Positions 1 to 8,964 are shown, counted from the stretch's first letter. The stretch is DNA of 64,000 nt from RU20A sp042610495 (GCF_042610495.1 NZ_JBHGAP010000002.1:62001-126000); one strand, 5' to 3'. Notes: a model not told the origin generated them from the sequence alone. Translations and numbers: made by a program.

Positions 1-331
1 TGAGCTTCAGGTCGTCGAAGCGCGCGCCGGTGAGGCTGATGGAACCGAGGAGCGCGGGCGTGTCGATCTGCACGCGGGCGGCCTTGGCAAGCGCTTCGTC
101 GCGATTTTCGACGCCGCCTGGCACGGTGCCTGCGGCAGAGCCGGCCGTCGGCTGCGCGGCGCCATTGGTCGCGGTCGTGGCGTTCCCCGTCGTCTGGGTC
201 TGGGCGGCCTGGCGCTGTTCTGCTGCCAGGCGTTCCTTTTCCATCTTGGGATTGATGTAGAGGAACTGCCAGGCAATCAGGATGAGCACGGAGAGCCCGA
301 TCGCCACGAAATAATTGCGGTTTTTTTCCAT
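1..331 (-). CDS. yidC: Membrane protein insertase YidC, N-terminal part (partial)
   Basis: YidC inserts and folds proteins in the inner membrane, with SecYEG or alone. Only about the first 110 residues are in the window; the rest lies beyond base 1. The protein opens MEKNRNYFVAIGLSVLILIAW, a short basic start followed by a membrane segment at about residues 6-25. A low-complexity Gln/Ala/Thr-rich stretch (about 35-75) leads into the start of the periplasmic domain, as in other alphaproteobacterial YidC proteins. Its ATG overlaps the rnpA stop codon by one base (TGATG), so the two are probably translationally coupled. The gene order rpmH-rnpA-yidC is classical. The catalytic transmembrane core is not visible, so identity rests on the N-terminus and the context. 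Confidence 0.93.
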   Translation of the reverse strand, partial: MEKNRNYFVAIGLSVLILIAWQFLYINPKMEKERLAAEQRQAAQTQTTGNATTATNGAAQPTAGSAAGTVPGGVENRDEALAKAARVQIDTPALLGSISLTGARFDDLKL

Positions 332-759
332 CACTCGTTCCTGGAGCCGGCCGGCGGCCGCTTCGGTTTCGGCTTAGACTGGATGCGGTCGCCAAGGGCT
401 TTCGAGAGCGCTTCGAACGAGGCGCCGAGCACCTCGCGGCGGGCGACAACGACATAGTCGTGTCCGGGCTGCATTGCAAATGCTGCGGAGAGGCGCACGG
501 CTTCTTTCAGGCGGCGGCGCATGCGATTGCGCTCCACCGCGTTGCCGTGCTTCTTCGTGACGGTGAAGCCGACACGGGCCGGGTCTTCCGGCGCCTTGCG
601 ATCGAGAACTTCCAGCTGGAAGAACGGGCCCTTGCGGCGCTCGCCCTCTCGAACCGCGAGAAACTGCGGCCGGCTTTTCAGCCGCCCGACAGTTGGTTTG
701 TCCGCCGGCGTCTTGTCGTCGGCCACGGAAGGCCCGCGATCAGGACGCCGGGCGCTCAC
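331..759 (-). CDS. rnpA: Ribonuclease P protein component
   Basis: RnpA is the protein subunit of RNase P, which with the M1 RNA removes 5' leaders from pre-tRNAs. The 142-residue product carries the family core: a basic N-terminal region with LKSRPQFLAVREG, a central RVGFTVTKKHGNAVERNRMRRRLKEA segment holding the RNR-type signature (NRMRRRLKE), and a DYVVVARREV strand. It is slightly longer than the typical 115-125 residues because of about 20 extra N-terminal residues and a Pro/Lys-rich tail. It sits 5 bp after rpmH and overlaps the yidC start by one base, so all three genes look like one transcript. A start further inside, such as at the LKSRPQF region, would need a non-ATG codon, so the long form is kept. 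Confidence 0.95.
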   Translation of the reverse strand: MSARRPDRGPSVADDKTPADKPTVGRLKSRPQFLAVREGERRKGPFFQLEVLDRKAPEDPARVGFTVTKKHGNAVERNRMRRRLKEAVRLSAAFAMQPGHDYVVVARREVLGASFEALSKALGDRIQSKPKPKRPPAGSRNE

Positions 760-764
760 GGCGA

Positions 765-899
765 TCAGGCCGACAGGCGCTTGCGGCCACGGGCGCGGCG
801 AGCCTTGATGACCAGACGGCCGCCCTTGGTGGCGATACGAGCACGGAAGCCGTGCCGGCGCTTGCGAACAAGCTTGGAGGGTTGGTAGGTACGCTTCAT
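765..899 (-). CDS. rpmH: 50S ribosomal protein L34
   Basis: This is bL34, a small basic component of the large ribosomal subunit. The 44-residue product begins MKRTYQPSKLVRKRRHGF and ends with RGRKRLSA, which is essentially the whole family signature. An upstream in-frame ATG (980) would add 27 residues that do not look like L34, so the 899 start is chosen by homology. A clear Shine-Dalgarno sequence is not visible before 899; the bases there are mostly A. The gene leads the rpmH-rnpA-yidC transcript. Confidence 0.97.
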   Translation of the reverse strand: MKRTYQPSKLVRKRRHGFRARIATKGGRLVIKARRARGRKRLSA

Positions 900-1012
900 T
901 TTTTTAAATACCGCGGTGTGCGGCCCTTCTTGGGTTTGCAGTTTTGCAAGAGCGTTTACGATCCGGGCACGGCGAGACAAGGCCTGTCTGCGCCCAGCCC
1001 AGGCGTGGCCGG

Positions 1013-1042
1013 CTTATAAGTGTAAAGAACGCGCAAAGTCAA
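1013..1042 (-). promoter_or_regulatory. Sigma-70-type promoter for rpmH-rnpA-yidC
   Basis: On the minus strand TTGACT (1042-1037) and TATAAG (1018-1013) are separated by 18 bp. This is close to the consensus and lies about 115 bp upstream of the rpmH start. Transcription would begin near 1006. The rest of the 350-bp space up to the chemoreceptor at 1250 shows no gene. Confidence 0.7.
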
Positions 1043-1249
1043 TGAGCGCCGGGCTTTGATCTCGCGATGACCGGCGCGACGCCGGACTTTGCCCGGCCCG
1101 AAAGAAACGCGGCCTCCTTTTGAAGGGCCTCTTCCATGCCGTCTCGTTTCGAGACCTTTCCGGCCATGCAGAATCGGTTCCTTAACTATCGTTGCTTAGT
1201 TTCGAAGCGTCGACGATTTGGGTGGTCGATGTCGGGAGCTTGGTGTTGC

Positions 1250-3265
1250 ATGAAAATTCGAGGAAAAATCTATCTGGTCGTCGGGATGATGGCACTGGTC
1301 TGCCTCATGATGGGCGCCGTCGCCATCGGGGTGGTCGAGCGCTACAACGATCAGTTCCACGCCTTCGAGAATGCTGCAGACCGGGCCTATAAGGGCGAGC
1401 GCCTCAACCGTCTTGTCACCGCCGTGGTGATGGAGGCGCGCGGCGTCTATGCAGCGGCGACGACCGCGAAGGCAGAGCCCTTTGCCGAGGGCATCGTGAA
1501 GAACCTCGACAAGATCGACGAGGTGCTGACGAGCTGGACGCCGCTCGTGCCGGCAGAACAGCGGCCGGCCTTCGATGCATTGGTCAAGCGCGCTGCCGAG
1601 TTCCGGACGTTCCGGCTGGAAACGGCGCGGCTGGGACGCGAGGAGTCGCCCCAGGCGGCCAATGCACAGGGCAATACGGATGCCAACCGCGCCAACCGGA
1701 AAGCCTTCCAGGCGGAGATCGACGCGGTCGTCGACACCGACAAGGCTGTGCTCGAGACGGTGCGCAACGATGTCTATGCCTTCCGCGGCACGATGCTGAT
1801 GGTGGTGGTGCTCACCTCAGTCGCCGGTCTTGCCGTCGGCCTGACAGCGGCCTTCATGATCGCCACCCACCATATCAGCCGTCCGATTACCCGTCTGACC
1901 GGCCACATGAAGGCGATCGCCGGCGGGAAATATGACGAGCCGATCCCGCTCGCCGGCCGCAAGGACGAGATTGGCGAGATGGCGCAGGCGGTCGAGGTCT
2001 TCAAGCGCAACGGCGCGGAAGTCATGCAGCTCAACGCGCATGAGCGCGTCCTCAGGGACCGGACCGCCGCCCTCCAGACCGGCATCGCCGACGTGGTCTC
2101 GGCAGCCTCGCGCGGTGATTTTACCGCCCGAATCGACAGGGACTATGAAGACGCAAGCCTCAATCGCTTTGCGGAGAGCATCAACACGCTTCTCTCGACG
2201 GTTGATCAGGGGATTGGCGAGACACGGCGCGCCGTCGCGAGCCTCGCCAGCGGAGACCTGACGGGCCGTATGTCCGGCTCGTTCGAGGGCGCCTTCGCGG
2301 ACCTCCAGAAGAACGTCAACGAGGCGCTGCGCACGCTGCAGACGACGATGCAGGAGGTGCACGGGGCGACCGACCAGATCGCGGGCAATGCCGGCGAACT
2401 GCGCAGTGCCGCCGACGACCTTTCCAAACGGACCGAACAGCAGGCAGCCGCGCTCGAAGAAACCTCGGCCGCCCTGGAGGAGATCACCACCGCCGTGCGC
2501 CAGTCGACGGATCGTGCCCAGCTCGCCAGTGAGATGGTCAGGGAAGCCACGACCAATGCCGAGCAGTCCGCCTCGATCGTGCGCGACGCCGTGCATGCCA
2601 TGGGGCGGATCGAACAGGCATCGCGCGAGATCGGCCAGATCACCAATGTGATCGACGAGATCGCCTTCCAGACGAACCTGCTGGCGCTCAATGCCGGTGT
2701 GGAAGCGGCCCGGGCCGGAGATGCGGGCAAGGGCTTTGCCGTCGTGGCACAGGAAGTGCGGGAGCTGGCGCAGCGTGCCGCCAGTGCGGCCAAGGACATC
2801 AAGGGGCTGATCGCCAAGTCCGGCGACGAGGTGTCGACGGGCGTGCAGCTGGTCCAGGCCACGGGCACCGCCCTTGCCGCGATCCAGACGAGCGTCGTGC
2901 AGATCAACGATCACATCCACTCGATCGCCACGGCCGCGCGCGAACAGTCGACGGGACTGGGCGAGGTCAGCCACGCCATCAACCAGATGGACCAGGTGAC
3001 GCAGCAGAATGCGGCCATGGTGGAAGAAGCCAATGCCGCCGCCCACAAGCTTTCGGGCGAGACCGGCACGCTGAAGCAGCTGATGGGCCAGTTTCGGATC
3101 GGGGGCACGGATCACGGACGTCCGGCGCTGACGGCGGCCGGCCCGGCAAGCGCGCCGGTGGCCTCACCGGCCCGTCGGATCATGAGCAGCGTCTCCAAGG
3201 CATTCGCGCCAGGCCGTACGGCCGCAGCCGGTGGCAGCGGCGGCGGAAGCTGGGAAGAGTTCTGA
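1250..3265 (+). CDS. Methyl-accepting chemotaxis protein with two HAMP-like segments and a C-terminal WEEF tail
   Basis: A transmembrane chemoreceptor that passes ligand information to CheA/CheW. I start it at 1250 (MKIRGKIYLVVGMMAL) because a membrane segment follows at once; an upstream ATG at 1136 would add 38 unrelated residues. Order of parts in the 671-residue product: TM1 at about 9-28, a helical periplasmic region of about 150 residues, TM2 at about 180-205, a HAMP domain at about 206-260, a second HAMP-like stretch at about 285-370, then the signalling domain. The hairpin tip (IAFQTNLLALNAGVEAARAG) is near residues 470-490. The last five residues are SWEEF after a Gly/Ser-rich linker, matching the WxxF-type tether that recruits CheR and CheB. 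The ligand cannot be told. No che genes are near. Confidence 0.93.
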   Translation: MKIRGKIYLVVGMMALVCLMMGAVAIGVVERYNDQFHAFENAADRAYKGERLNRLVTAVVMEARGVYAAATTAKAEPFAEGIVKNLDKIDEVLTSWTPLVPAEQRPAFDALVKRAAEFRTFRLETARLGREESPQAANAQGNTDANRANRKAFQAEIDAVVDTDKAVLETVRNDVYAFRGTMLMVVVLTSVAGLAVGLTAAFMIATHHISRPITRLTGHMKAIAGGKYDEPIPLAGRKDEIGEMAQAVEVFKRNGAEVMQLNAHERVLRDRTAALQTGIADVVSAASRGDFTARIDRDYEDASLNRFAESINTLLSTVDQGIGETRRAVASLASGDLTGRMSGSFEGAFADLQKNVNEALRTLQTTMQEVHGATDQIAGNAGELRSAADDLSKRTEQQAAALEETSAALEEITTAVRQSTDRAQLASEMVREATTNAEQSASIVRDAVHAMGRIEQASREIGQITNVIDEIAFQTNLLALNAGVEAARAGDAGKGFAVVAQEVRELAQRAASAAKDIKGLIAKSGDEVSTGVQLVQATGTALAAIQTSVVQINDHIHSIATAAREQSTGLGEVSHAINQMDQVTQQNAAMVEEANAAAHKLSGETGTLKQLMGQFRIGGTDHGRPALTAAGPASAPVASPARRIMSSVSKAFAPGRTAAAGGSGGGSWEEF

Positions 3266-3314
3266 GCCATCCGGCACGCGCGCCCCTCAGGGCGCCATGC
3301 CCTCAGGCACAACG

Positions 3315-3350
3315 AGAGATCGCCGGGAAAACCCTGCGATCTCTTCGTTT
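3315..3350 (+). terminator. Terminator-like hairpin after the chemoreceptor gene
   Basis: AGAGATCGC (3315-3323) pairs with GCGATCTCT (3336-3344). An inner GGG-AAAA-CCC stem fills the loop, and TTCGTTT follows. It lies 50 bp after the stop codon at 3265. The remaining space to 3570 (about 305 bp from stop to the next start) shows no gene. Confidence 0.6.
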
Positions 3351-3570
3351 GCGGGGTTCGAACAAGCAGAATGCTTCGACCTGCCCTAATTTCGCACCCC
3401 GAATCTGGCCCCTGCAGGGTCCGCCCCGATCGCAGGGACCAGCCATTCAATCTTCCGTGGAAGTGCTCTAGAATGCGAGCACAGCGTTGCACGGGCGATG
3501 GCGACAGGTCCGGTGACCGGATCTTGACGTAGAGGCGGGCAGCAGGGCGTCTTTGGAGGAACGGAAGCGC

Positions 3571-5043
3571 GTGGCGAGCGAGGAGATCAAGCCTGATGTG
3601 AAGCCGGCAATTGCCGAGCCGGGCTTTTTCCGTGGCCTGTCCGGGCGGCTCCTGCTCCTGACCGTCATCTTCGTCATGGTGGCGGAAGTGATGATCTTCG
3701 TTCCATCGGTGGCGACGATGCGGCTTCGCTGGCTGAGCGACCGGCTGAACACCGCCGCCGCCGCCGCCGTCACCGTGGCCGGCCTCGACAATATCGAGCT
3801 GCCGCGGGCCGTGCAGGACGAGACGCTGATGGCGACCGGCACCAAGACGATCGCGCTGCGTCGCCAGGACGCGTCCCGCCTGATCGCCACCGTCGAGGAT
3901 CCCGTCGATATCTATGCACAGTACGACATGGCGGACGTCAGCTCCTTCGACGCCATCCGCGACGCGCTCGACACGCTGATCTTCGGCGGCAACCGCACGA
4001 TCCGGGTGTACGGCCCGATCGGCGAGAGTGACCAGACGATCGACGTCGTCATGCGTGACAGGAACCTGCGCAAGGCCATGCTCACCTATGCGCGCAACGT
4101 CTTCATCCTGTCCTTCTTCATCTCGCTGATCACTGCCACGCTGATCTTCGTCGCGGTCAACCGGCTGACGATCGTTCCCCTTCGCCGAATCATCGGCAGC
4201 ATGCAGGACTTCGCCAGCCATCCCTCCGATCCCGACCGGGTTCTGGTCCCGACCGATGGTCGCGACGAGATCTCCATTGCCGGCCAGCACCTTGCCGCCA
4301 TGCAGACGCAACTGCAGCGCACGCTGCGCGAACAGAAGAACCTCGCCGAGCTCGGTCTCGCCGTGTCGAAGATCAATCACGACATGCGCAACATCCTGTC
4401 CTCGGCGCAGCTGATCTCCGACCGTCTGAACGACGTGGACGACCCGATCGTCAAGCGATTCGCGCCGAAGCTCCTGCGGACCATCGACCGGGCCGTGGGC
4501 TACACGACCGACGTGCTGGCCTATGGCGGGACCAGGGAAGAGCCGCCAAACCGGCGCAAGCTGCAGCTTCAGCCGCTCGTCGCCGATGTCTCCGACATGC
4601 TGGGCCTCGACGGCCAGAGCGACATCACCTTTGCGATCGAGGTGGACGAGACGATCGAGATCGATGCGGATGGCGAACAGATCTTCCGCGTCATCCACAA
4701 TCTCTGCCGCAACGCCATGCAGGCGCTGACGGCCGACGAAACGCTGGTGCAGCGCAAGATCACGGTCTCGGCGTTGCGTATCGGATCCGTCGTCTCCATT
4801 TCCGTCGACGATACGGGTCCCGGTATGCCGCAGAAGGCGCGCGAGCACCTCTTCACCGCCTTTCGCGGGTCGGTGCGCTCGGGCGGAACCGGTCTCGGCC
4901 TTGCCATTGCCCGCGAAATCGTGCTTGCCCATGGCGGCACCATCGCGCTTGTGGAAAAGCCCACTTCCGGCACCCTGTTCCGCATCGAACTGCCTGACCA
5001 GCCTGTTTCCCTCGACACCTTCCGCAACCGCCTGCGACACTGA
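3571..5043 (+). CDS. Orphan membrane sensor histidine kinase (HAMP-HisKA-HATPase)
   Basis: A predicted two-component sensor kinase of 490 residues. I choose the GTG at 3571 because GGAGGA lies 10 bp upstream (3555-3560); a TTG at 3553 falls inside that site. Two membrane segments (about 24-46 and 176-197) enclose a periplasmic domain of about 125 residues, followed by a HAMP domain (about 198-250). The H-box reads KINHDMRNILSS with the histidine at about 270, an HDMRN variant rather than the common HE[LI]RTPL. The N-box (HNLCRNAMQAL), G1 (DDTGPGMP) and G2 (GGTGLGLAIAREI) are intact, so the enzyme should be active. No response regulator is adjacent, and its stimulus is unknown. It lies between two chemoreceptor genes, but nothing links them beyond position. 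Confidence 0.88.
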   Translation: MASEEIKPDVKPAIAEPGFFRGLSGRLLLLTVIFVMVAEVMIFVPSVATMRLRWLSDRLNTAAAAAVTVAGLDNIELPRAVQDETLMATGTKTIALRRQDASRLIATVEDPVDIYAQYDMADVSSFDAIRDALDTLIFGGNRTIRVYGPIGESDQTIDVVMRDRNLRKAMLTYARNVFILSFFISLITATLIFVAVNRLTIVPLRRIIGSMQDFASHPSDPDRVLVPTDGRDEISIAGQHLAAMQTQLQRTLREQKNLAELGLAVSKINHDMRNILSSAQLISDRLNDVDDPIVKRFAPKLLRTIDRAVGYTTDVLAYGGTREEPPNRRKLQLQPLVADVSDMLGLDGQSDITFAIEVDETIEIDADGEQIFRVIHNLCRNAMQALTADETLVQRKITVSALRIGSVVSISVDDTGPGMPQKAREHLFTAFRGSVRSGGTGLGLAIAREIVLAHGGTIALVEKPTSGTLFRIELPDQPVSLDTFRNRLRH

Positions 5044-5103
5044 CCGCCACGACCTCCGGGACAGTTTGTCATCGCCGCGTCACACTTTTTTTCGCAACGG
5101 CGC

Positions 5104-5132
5104 TTGCATTCCCCGGAAGGACGTTTTAGAGG
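5104..5132 (+). promoter_or_regulatory. Possible promoter for tRNA-Arg
   Basis: TTGCAT (5104-5109) and TAGAGG (5127-5132) are 17 bp apart and end about 32 bp before the tRNA. The -10 match is weak. Confidence 0.3.
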
Positions 5133-5164
5133 ATCGCCACGCCGACGCGATCAGCGCGGCAGAC

Positions 5165-5241
5165 GCACCCGTAGCTCAGCTGGATAGAGCACCAGACTAC
5201 GAATCTGGGGGTCAGGAGTTCGAATCTCTTCGGGTGCGCCA
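5165..5241 (+). tRNA. tRNA-Arg (anticodon ACG)
   Basis: This 77-base sequence folds as a full cloverleaf. The acceptor stem pairs GCACCCG (5165-5171) with CGGGTGC (5231-5237). The D-arm contains AGCTCAGCTGGATAGAGC. The anticodon stem CCAGA/TCTGG encloses the loop CTACGAA with anticodon ACG, and the T-arm has GTTCGAATC. CCA is encoded at 5239-5241. ACG (read as ICG after deamination by TadA) decodes CGU, CGC and CGA. Confidence 0.98.
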
Positions 5242-5573
5242 TTCTTTTCCAAAGCCTCCTTCTTTACATCACTGGTGATCGAGCGCGGCAGTTTGCGTTG
5301 TGATGCCGTAGGCCGCGTCGAGGCGCAGGCCTGACGGTCAGCGCGCAGGCGCCTGCACGGTGCCACCAAGATGTCGCAACGCCCCCTTCCGCTCCTTTTC
5401 GCCCTTTCGCGCTGTGGTGGAGGAGGCTTCACCGTATGACAATTGTGCGACGCAATATCTGAGGGCGAAGTTTCATTAGAAATTTAACATTTGTCAGGGA
5501 TGGTCGGTGCCAGTTCACCCTTCAACCACATCCGTGATGCAAGGCGCGCGATGTGGCACTTCATGGAGTTTAC
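5242..5573. other. 332-bp intergenic region, no gene seen
   Basis: This separates tRNA-Arg from the second chemoreceptor gene. The last 130 bp are comparatively AT-rich and probably carry the chemoreceptor promoter, but I could not identify convincing -35 and -10 boxes. A reading frame runs back through the tRNA on the minus strand; it is the usual artefact of translating a tRNA antisense. Confidence 0.5.
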
Positions 5574-7928
5574 ATGCCGTCCCTGATCCCGAAGACCCTG
5601 GCAGCCAAGCTGATGGCCGTCACCGCTGGAACCATTGCGGCTGTCTTGCTTGCCTCCAATGTGGTTCTCATCTCGCAGACGCAGGAGCGCGTCACGACGC
5701 TGGTGTCGGATCAGGCGGGCTCCGAGGCAAAGGCGATTGCCGCAGAAATCGCGGCGAGCGTCGGCGAGCTCGCGAGCGCTGCCCGCACCATGACCGGCGT
5801 CATCGGACGCGCACACCAGGACGGGAAGATCGACCGCGAAGGTGCGATCACCATGCTGAAGGCCAATCTGGAGCAGCATGCCTTTGCCTTCGGAAGCTGG
5901 TTTGCCGAAGCGCCGCAGGCCTTCGACGGCAAGGTCATCAAGGACGATCCTGCCAAGGGCGGCAACAAGGACGGCGCCTTCACGCCCTACTGGTCGAAGA
6001 ACAAGATGGGCGAGGCCCAGTTCTCGACGTTCGCCGCCAATTATGCGGCCGAATGGTATGATGCGGCGGCCAAGAGCGGCAAGGGCGCGATCACCAAGCC
6101 CTATCTCGCGGAAGGCACGGATGTGCCGACCACGATGAGCTCGATTGCCTATCCGGTTTTCTCCAACGGCAAGTTGATCGGGGTCGGCGGCGCGGACATC
6201 TCGCTCGGCTCCCTCAGCGAACGCGTCTCCGGCATGCGCCCCTTCGGCACAGGAAGCGTCATGCTGGTTTCCCAGGACATGAAGTGGCTTGTCGGCCCCA
6301 GCCCGGACGTGATGATGAAGGATGTCGATGGCGCCGGCACCGATGCCATCAAGGCGGCCCTTGCAAGCGGGACGACGACGGAGCTTGCACATATTGCCGG
6401 GCGCGACGGGCAGGATGCGCACCGGCTCGTGATGCCCTTCCAGCTACCGGGTCTCAATGCCCGCTGGGTGCTGCTCATCGATGTCCCGACCGCCGTCATC
6501 AGCGCACCGGTCAACCAGCAGACCTACATGATGATCGCCGGCGGCGTCGCCGTCCTCCTCGTCGTGCTGCTCGCGCTTTATCTTACCGCCCGGCAGTTGA
6601 TCCAGCGCCCGCTGGCAAGCCTGGTGCGGGACGTCGCGCAGCTGAGCGGCGGCAACTACAACGAGCCGGTTGGCGGTCAAGCCAAGTCGGATGAAACCGG
6701 CGCCGTCGCCAGGGCGCTCGAAGGCTTCCGCCACAAGCTTGCCGATACGCATCGGCTGGAAGCGGAGACGGAACGCCAGCGCGGCGTGGCCGAGAGCGAG
6801 CGCCAGCGCAACGAGCGGGAGCGTGCAGCCAGTGCCGCCCTGCAGCGCGACATCGTCACGAAGCTTGCCGCCGGCCTTTCCGAACTCTCGTCGGGCAACC
6901 TCACCTACCGCATCACCGACGAGTTCCCCGGCGAATACGCGCAGATCAGGACCGATTTCAACTCCGCGATCGGCAGCCTCGAACAGACGATCGCCACGGT
7001 CAACGCCGCGGTCGCCAATATCGGCACCGGCACGGGCGAGATCAGCGCTGCATCCGGCCACCTCTCGCAGCGCACCGAGCAGCAGGCCGCAAGCCTGGAA
7101 GAGACCGCCGCCGCCCTCGACGAACTGACCTCGCAGGTCAATGCCAGTGCCGACAATGCCCGCACGGCCGCAACCTCGGTGCAGGCCGCCAGCGGCGATG
7201 CCGAACAGTCCGGCGATGTCGTGCAGCAGGCCATCACCGCCATGCAGGGCATTGCCCAGTCCTCCGGCGAGATGAGCCGCATCATCGGCGTCATCGATGA
7301 CATCGCCTTCCAGACCAATCTTCTCGCGCTCAATGCCGGCGTGGAAGCGGCACGCGCCGGGGAGGCCGGCAAGGGCTTCGCGGTGGTCGCCCAGGAAGTG
7401 CGCGAACTTGCCCAGCGTTCGGCCAATGCGGCCAAGGAGATCAAGGGGCTCATCAATGCCTCCGCCGGCCAGGTCCGCGAGGGCGTGGATCTCGTCGGCC
7501 GGGCCGGGGATGCGCTGGAAAAGATCTCCACGCAGGTCATGCAGATCAACGGGCTGATCCGCCAGATCTCGAATTCCGCCGGTGAACAGGCCGTCGGCCT
7601 CAAGGAGATCAACGCGGCCGTCAACCAGATGGATCAGGTGACCCAGCAGAACGCGGCCATGGTGGAAGAAACCACCGCGTCCAGCATGGCGCTCAACGAG
7701 GAAGCCAGCCGGCTGGCCGAGCTTGTCGCCCGCTTCCGCATCTCCGCCGCGCAGGGCCGCATGGAGACGAGCCCGGCGGCACGCCTGCGCCAGACGGCGC
7801 AGACCATGCGCGCCGCAGCCACGCCGGCCCGGGAGCAGGCGGCACCGCGCCGCGCCAGCGCACCGAAGGTCGCCGCCGCCGGTGGCGGTGGTGGCAGTGG
7901 CGCCGACAGCTCCTGGGAAGAATTCTGA
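5574..7928 (+). CDS. Methyl-accepting chemotaxis protein with Cache-type sensor and WEEF tail
   Basis: A chemoreceptor of 784 residues. The start at 5574 (MPSLIPKTLAAKLMAV) has GGAG five bases upstream. TM1 lies at about 12-34. A periplasmic region of about 280 residues follows, containing a double-Cache-like pattern (AFGSWFAEAPQAFDGK, then a YWSKNK...W...PYLAEGTDVPTTMSS stretch), which usually binds small metabolites. TM2 is at about 317-340, then HAMP (340-393), a second HAMP-like segment, and the signalling domain with its IAFQTNLLALNAGVEAARAG tip near 575-595. The protein ends SSWEEF after a Gly-rich linker, as does the receptor at 1250. The two share the cytoplasmic half but not the sensor half. 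The ligand is unknown. A strong terminator follows. Confidence 0.94.
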   Translation: MPSLIPKTLAAKLMAVTAGTIAAVLLASNVVLISQTQERVTTLVSDQAGSEAKAIAAEIAASVGELASAARTMTGVIGRAHQDGKIDREGAITMLKANLEQHAFAFGSWFAEAPQAFDGKVIKDDPAKGGNKDGAFTPYWSKNKMGEAQFSTFAANYAAEWYDAAAKSGKGAITKPYLAEGTDVPTTMSSIAYPVFSNGKLIGVGGADISLGSLSERVSGMRPFGTGSVMLVSQDMKWLVGPSPDVMMKDVDGAGTDAIKAALASGTTTELAHIAGRDGQDAHRLVMPFQLPGLNARWVLLIDVPTAVISAPVNQQTYMMIAGGVAVLLVVLLALYLTARQLIQRPLASLVRDVAQLSGGNYNEPVGGQAKSDETGAVARALEGFRHKLADTHRLEAETERQRGVAESERQRNERERAASAALQRDIVTKLAAGLSELSSGNLTYRITDEFPGEYAQIRTDFNSAIGSLEQTIATVNAAVANIGTGTGEISAASGHLSQRTEQQAASLEETAAALDELTSQVNASADNARTAATSVQAASGDAEQSGDVVQQAITAMQGIAQSSGEMSRIIGVIDDIAFQTNLLALNAGVEAARAGEAGKGFAVVAQEVRELAQRSANAAKEIKGLINASAGQVREGVDLVGRAGDALEKISTQVMQINGLIRQISNSAGEQAVGLKEINAAVNQMDQVTQQNAAMVEETTASSMALNEEASRLAELVARFRISAAQGRMETSPAARLRQTAQTMRAAATPAREQAAPRRASAPKVAAAGGGGGSGADSSWEEF

Positions 7929-7960
7929 GCCGGTGCGCTGACACCAGCTTGAAAGACCGA

Positions 7961-7990
7961 CGGCCCGGAGATCGCTCTCCGGGCCGCTTC
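7961..7990 (+). terminator. Strong hairpin terminator after the second chemoreceptor gene
   Basis: CGGCCCGGAGA (7961-7971) pairs perfectly with TCTCCGGGCCG (7976-7986) around a TCGC loop. CTTCATTTTC follows. The stem lies between this gene and the convergent nucleoside hydrolase gene. Confidence 0.75.
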
Positions 7991-8013
7991 ATTTTCGTTG
8001 GCGGGACGGCGCC

Positions 8014-8964
8014 TCAAAGACGCGCGACGCGCTCCGTCAGCAGTTCAAAGAAGGCCTCGTCATCGATGAAGCGCATGACATGGGCATTGTGCGGACGCTT
8101 CGTCACCTGCCACCAGTCCACGACGGTCATGCCGACCGTCAGCGCGGAGTCCGTCTCGATCTCCACATTGCAGTCGCGGCCGCGGAACAGCTCCGGGCGG
8201 ATGAGATAGGCAATGACCGTCGGGTCGTGCAGCGGACCGCCATCGCTGCCATATTTCTCGACATCGAAGCGCTCGAAGAAATCGAGCATTTCGGCGAGCG
8301 CGATGGCCGGCGCGGTGCCGAGTGCGCGGATCTTCTCCACCCGGCGGCGCAGCGTCAGCACGCGGTGGGTGACGTCGAGCGGCATCATGACGATCGGGAT
8401 GCCGGCGGCAAAGACGATCTTTGCCGCGTCCGGATCGACATAGATGTTGAATTCGGCGGCGGGCGTGATGTTGCCGCCCTCGAAATAGCCGCCGCCCATC
8501 ATCACCAGCTGGCGGACGCGCGGGGCGATGTCGGGGGCACGCTGGAGGGCAGTGGCGATGTTGGTGAGGGCGCCCAGCGTGCAGAGCGTGATGGTGCCTT
8601 CCGGCTCGGCGCGCAGCGTGTCGATGATGAAATCGACGGCATGCTTGTCCTGAAGGGGCATGGTCGGGTCCGGCAGATCGGGCTGCGGCCCGTCGATGCC
8701 GGTGCGGCCATGCACATGCTCGGCGGTGACGAGCTGGCGGACCAGCGGACGCTCGGCCCCGGCAAAGACGGGAATGTCGGTGCGGCCGCACAGTTCGCAG
8801 ATGACGCGGGCATTGCGGGACGTCCACTCGAGCGGCACATTGCCGGCGACCGCGGTGATGCCGATCACCTCGATTTCGTCCGGGCTTCCCAGCGCCAGCA
8901 TGATCGCGGCGGCATCGTCCTGGCCGGGGTCGGTGTCGATGATGATCTTGCGGCGCTCGGCCAT
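8014..8964 (-). CDS. Inosine-uridine preferring nucleoside hydrolase family protein
   Basis: This enzyme is predicted to hydrolyse the N-glycosidic bond of ribonucleosides to base and ribose for salvage in the cytoplasm. The 316-residue length is typical of the family. The calcium and ribose binding motif DTDPGQDD is at residues 10-17, followed by the expected AVAGNV, a central GALTNIATAL and MMGGGYFEGGNITPAAEFNI stretch, and a C-terminal HDP (LHDPTVIAYL). All key acidic residues appear present. Substrate preference (purine, pyrimidine or both; RihA/B/C-like) cannot be read from the sequence. It is a single gene, convergent with the chemoreceptor gene and divergent from hsp20, with no nucleoside transporter next to it. 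Confidence 0.9.
   Translation of the reverse strand: MAERRKIIIDTDPGQDDAAAIMLALGSPDEIEVIGITAVAGNVPLEWTSRNARVICELCGRTDIPVFAGAERPLVRQLVTAEHVHGRTGIDGPQPDLPDPTMPLQDKHAVDFIIDTLRAEPEGTITLCTLGALTNIATALQRAPDIAPRVRQLVMMGGGYFEGGNITPAAEFNIYVDPDAAKIVFAAGIPIVMMPLDVTHRVLTLRRRVEKIRALGTAPAIALAEMLDFFERFDVEKYGSDGGPLHDPTVIAYLIRPELFRGRDCNVEIETDSALTVGMTVVDWWQVTKRPHNAHVMRFIDDEAFFELLTERVARL

Noticed and set aside
5151..5432. A 93-codon minus-strand frame over the tRNA
   Set aside because: The segment with EIRTPDPQIRSLVLYPAELR is the familiar artefact of translating a tRNA gene antisense.
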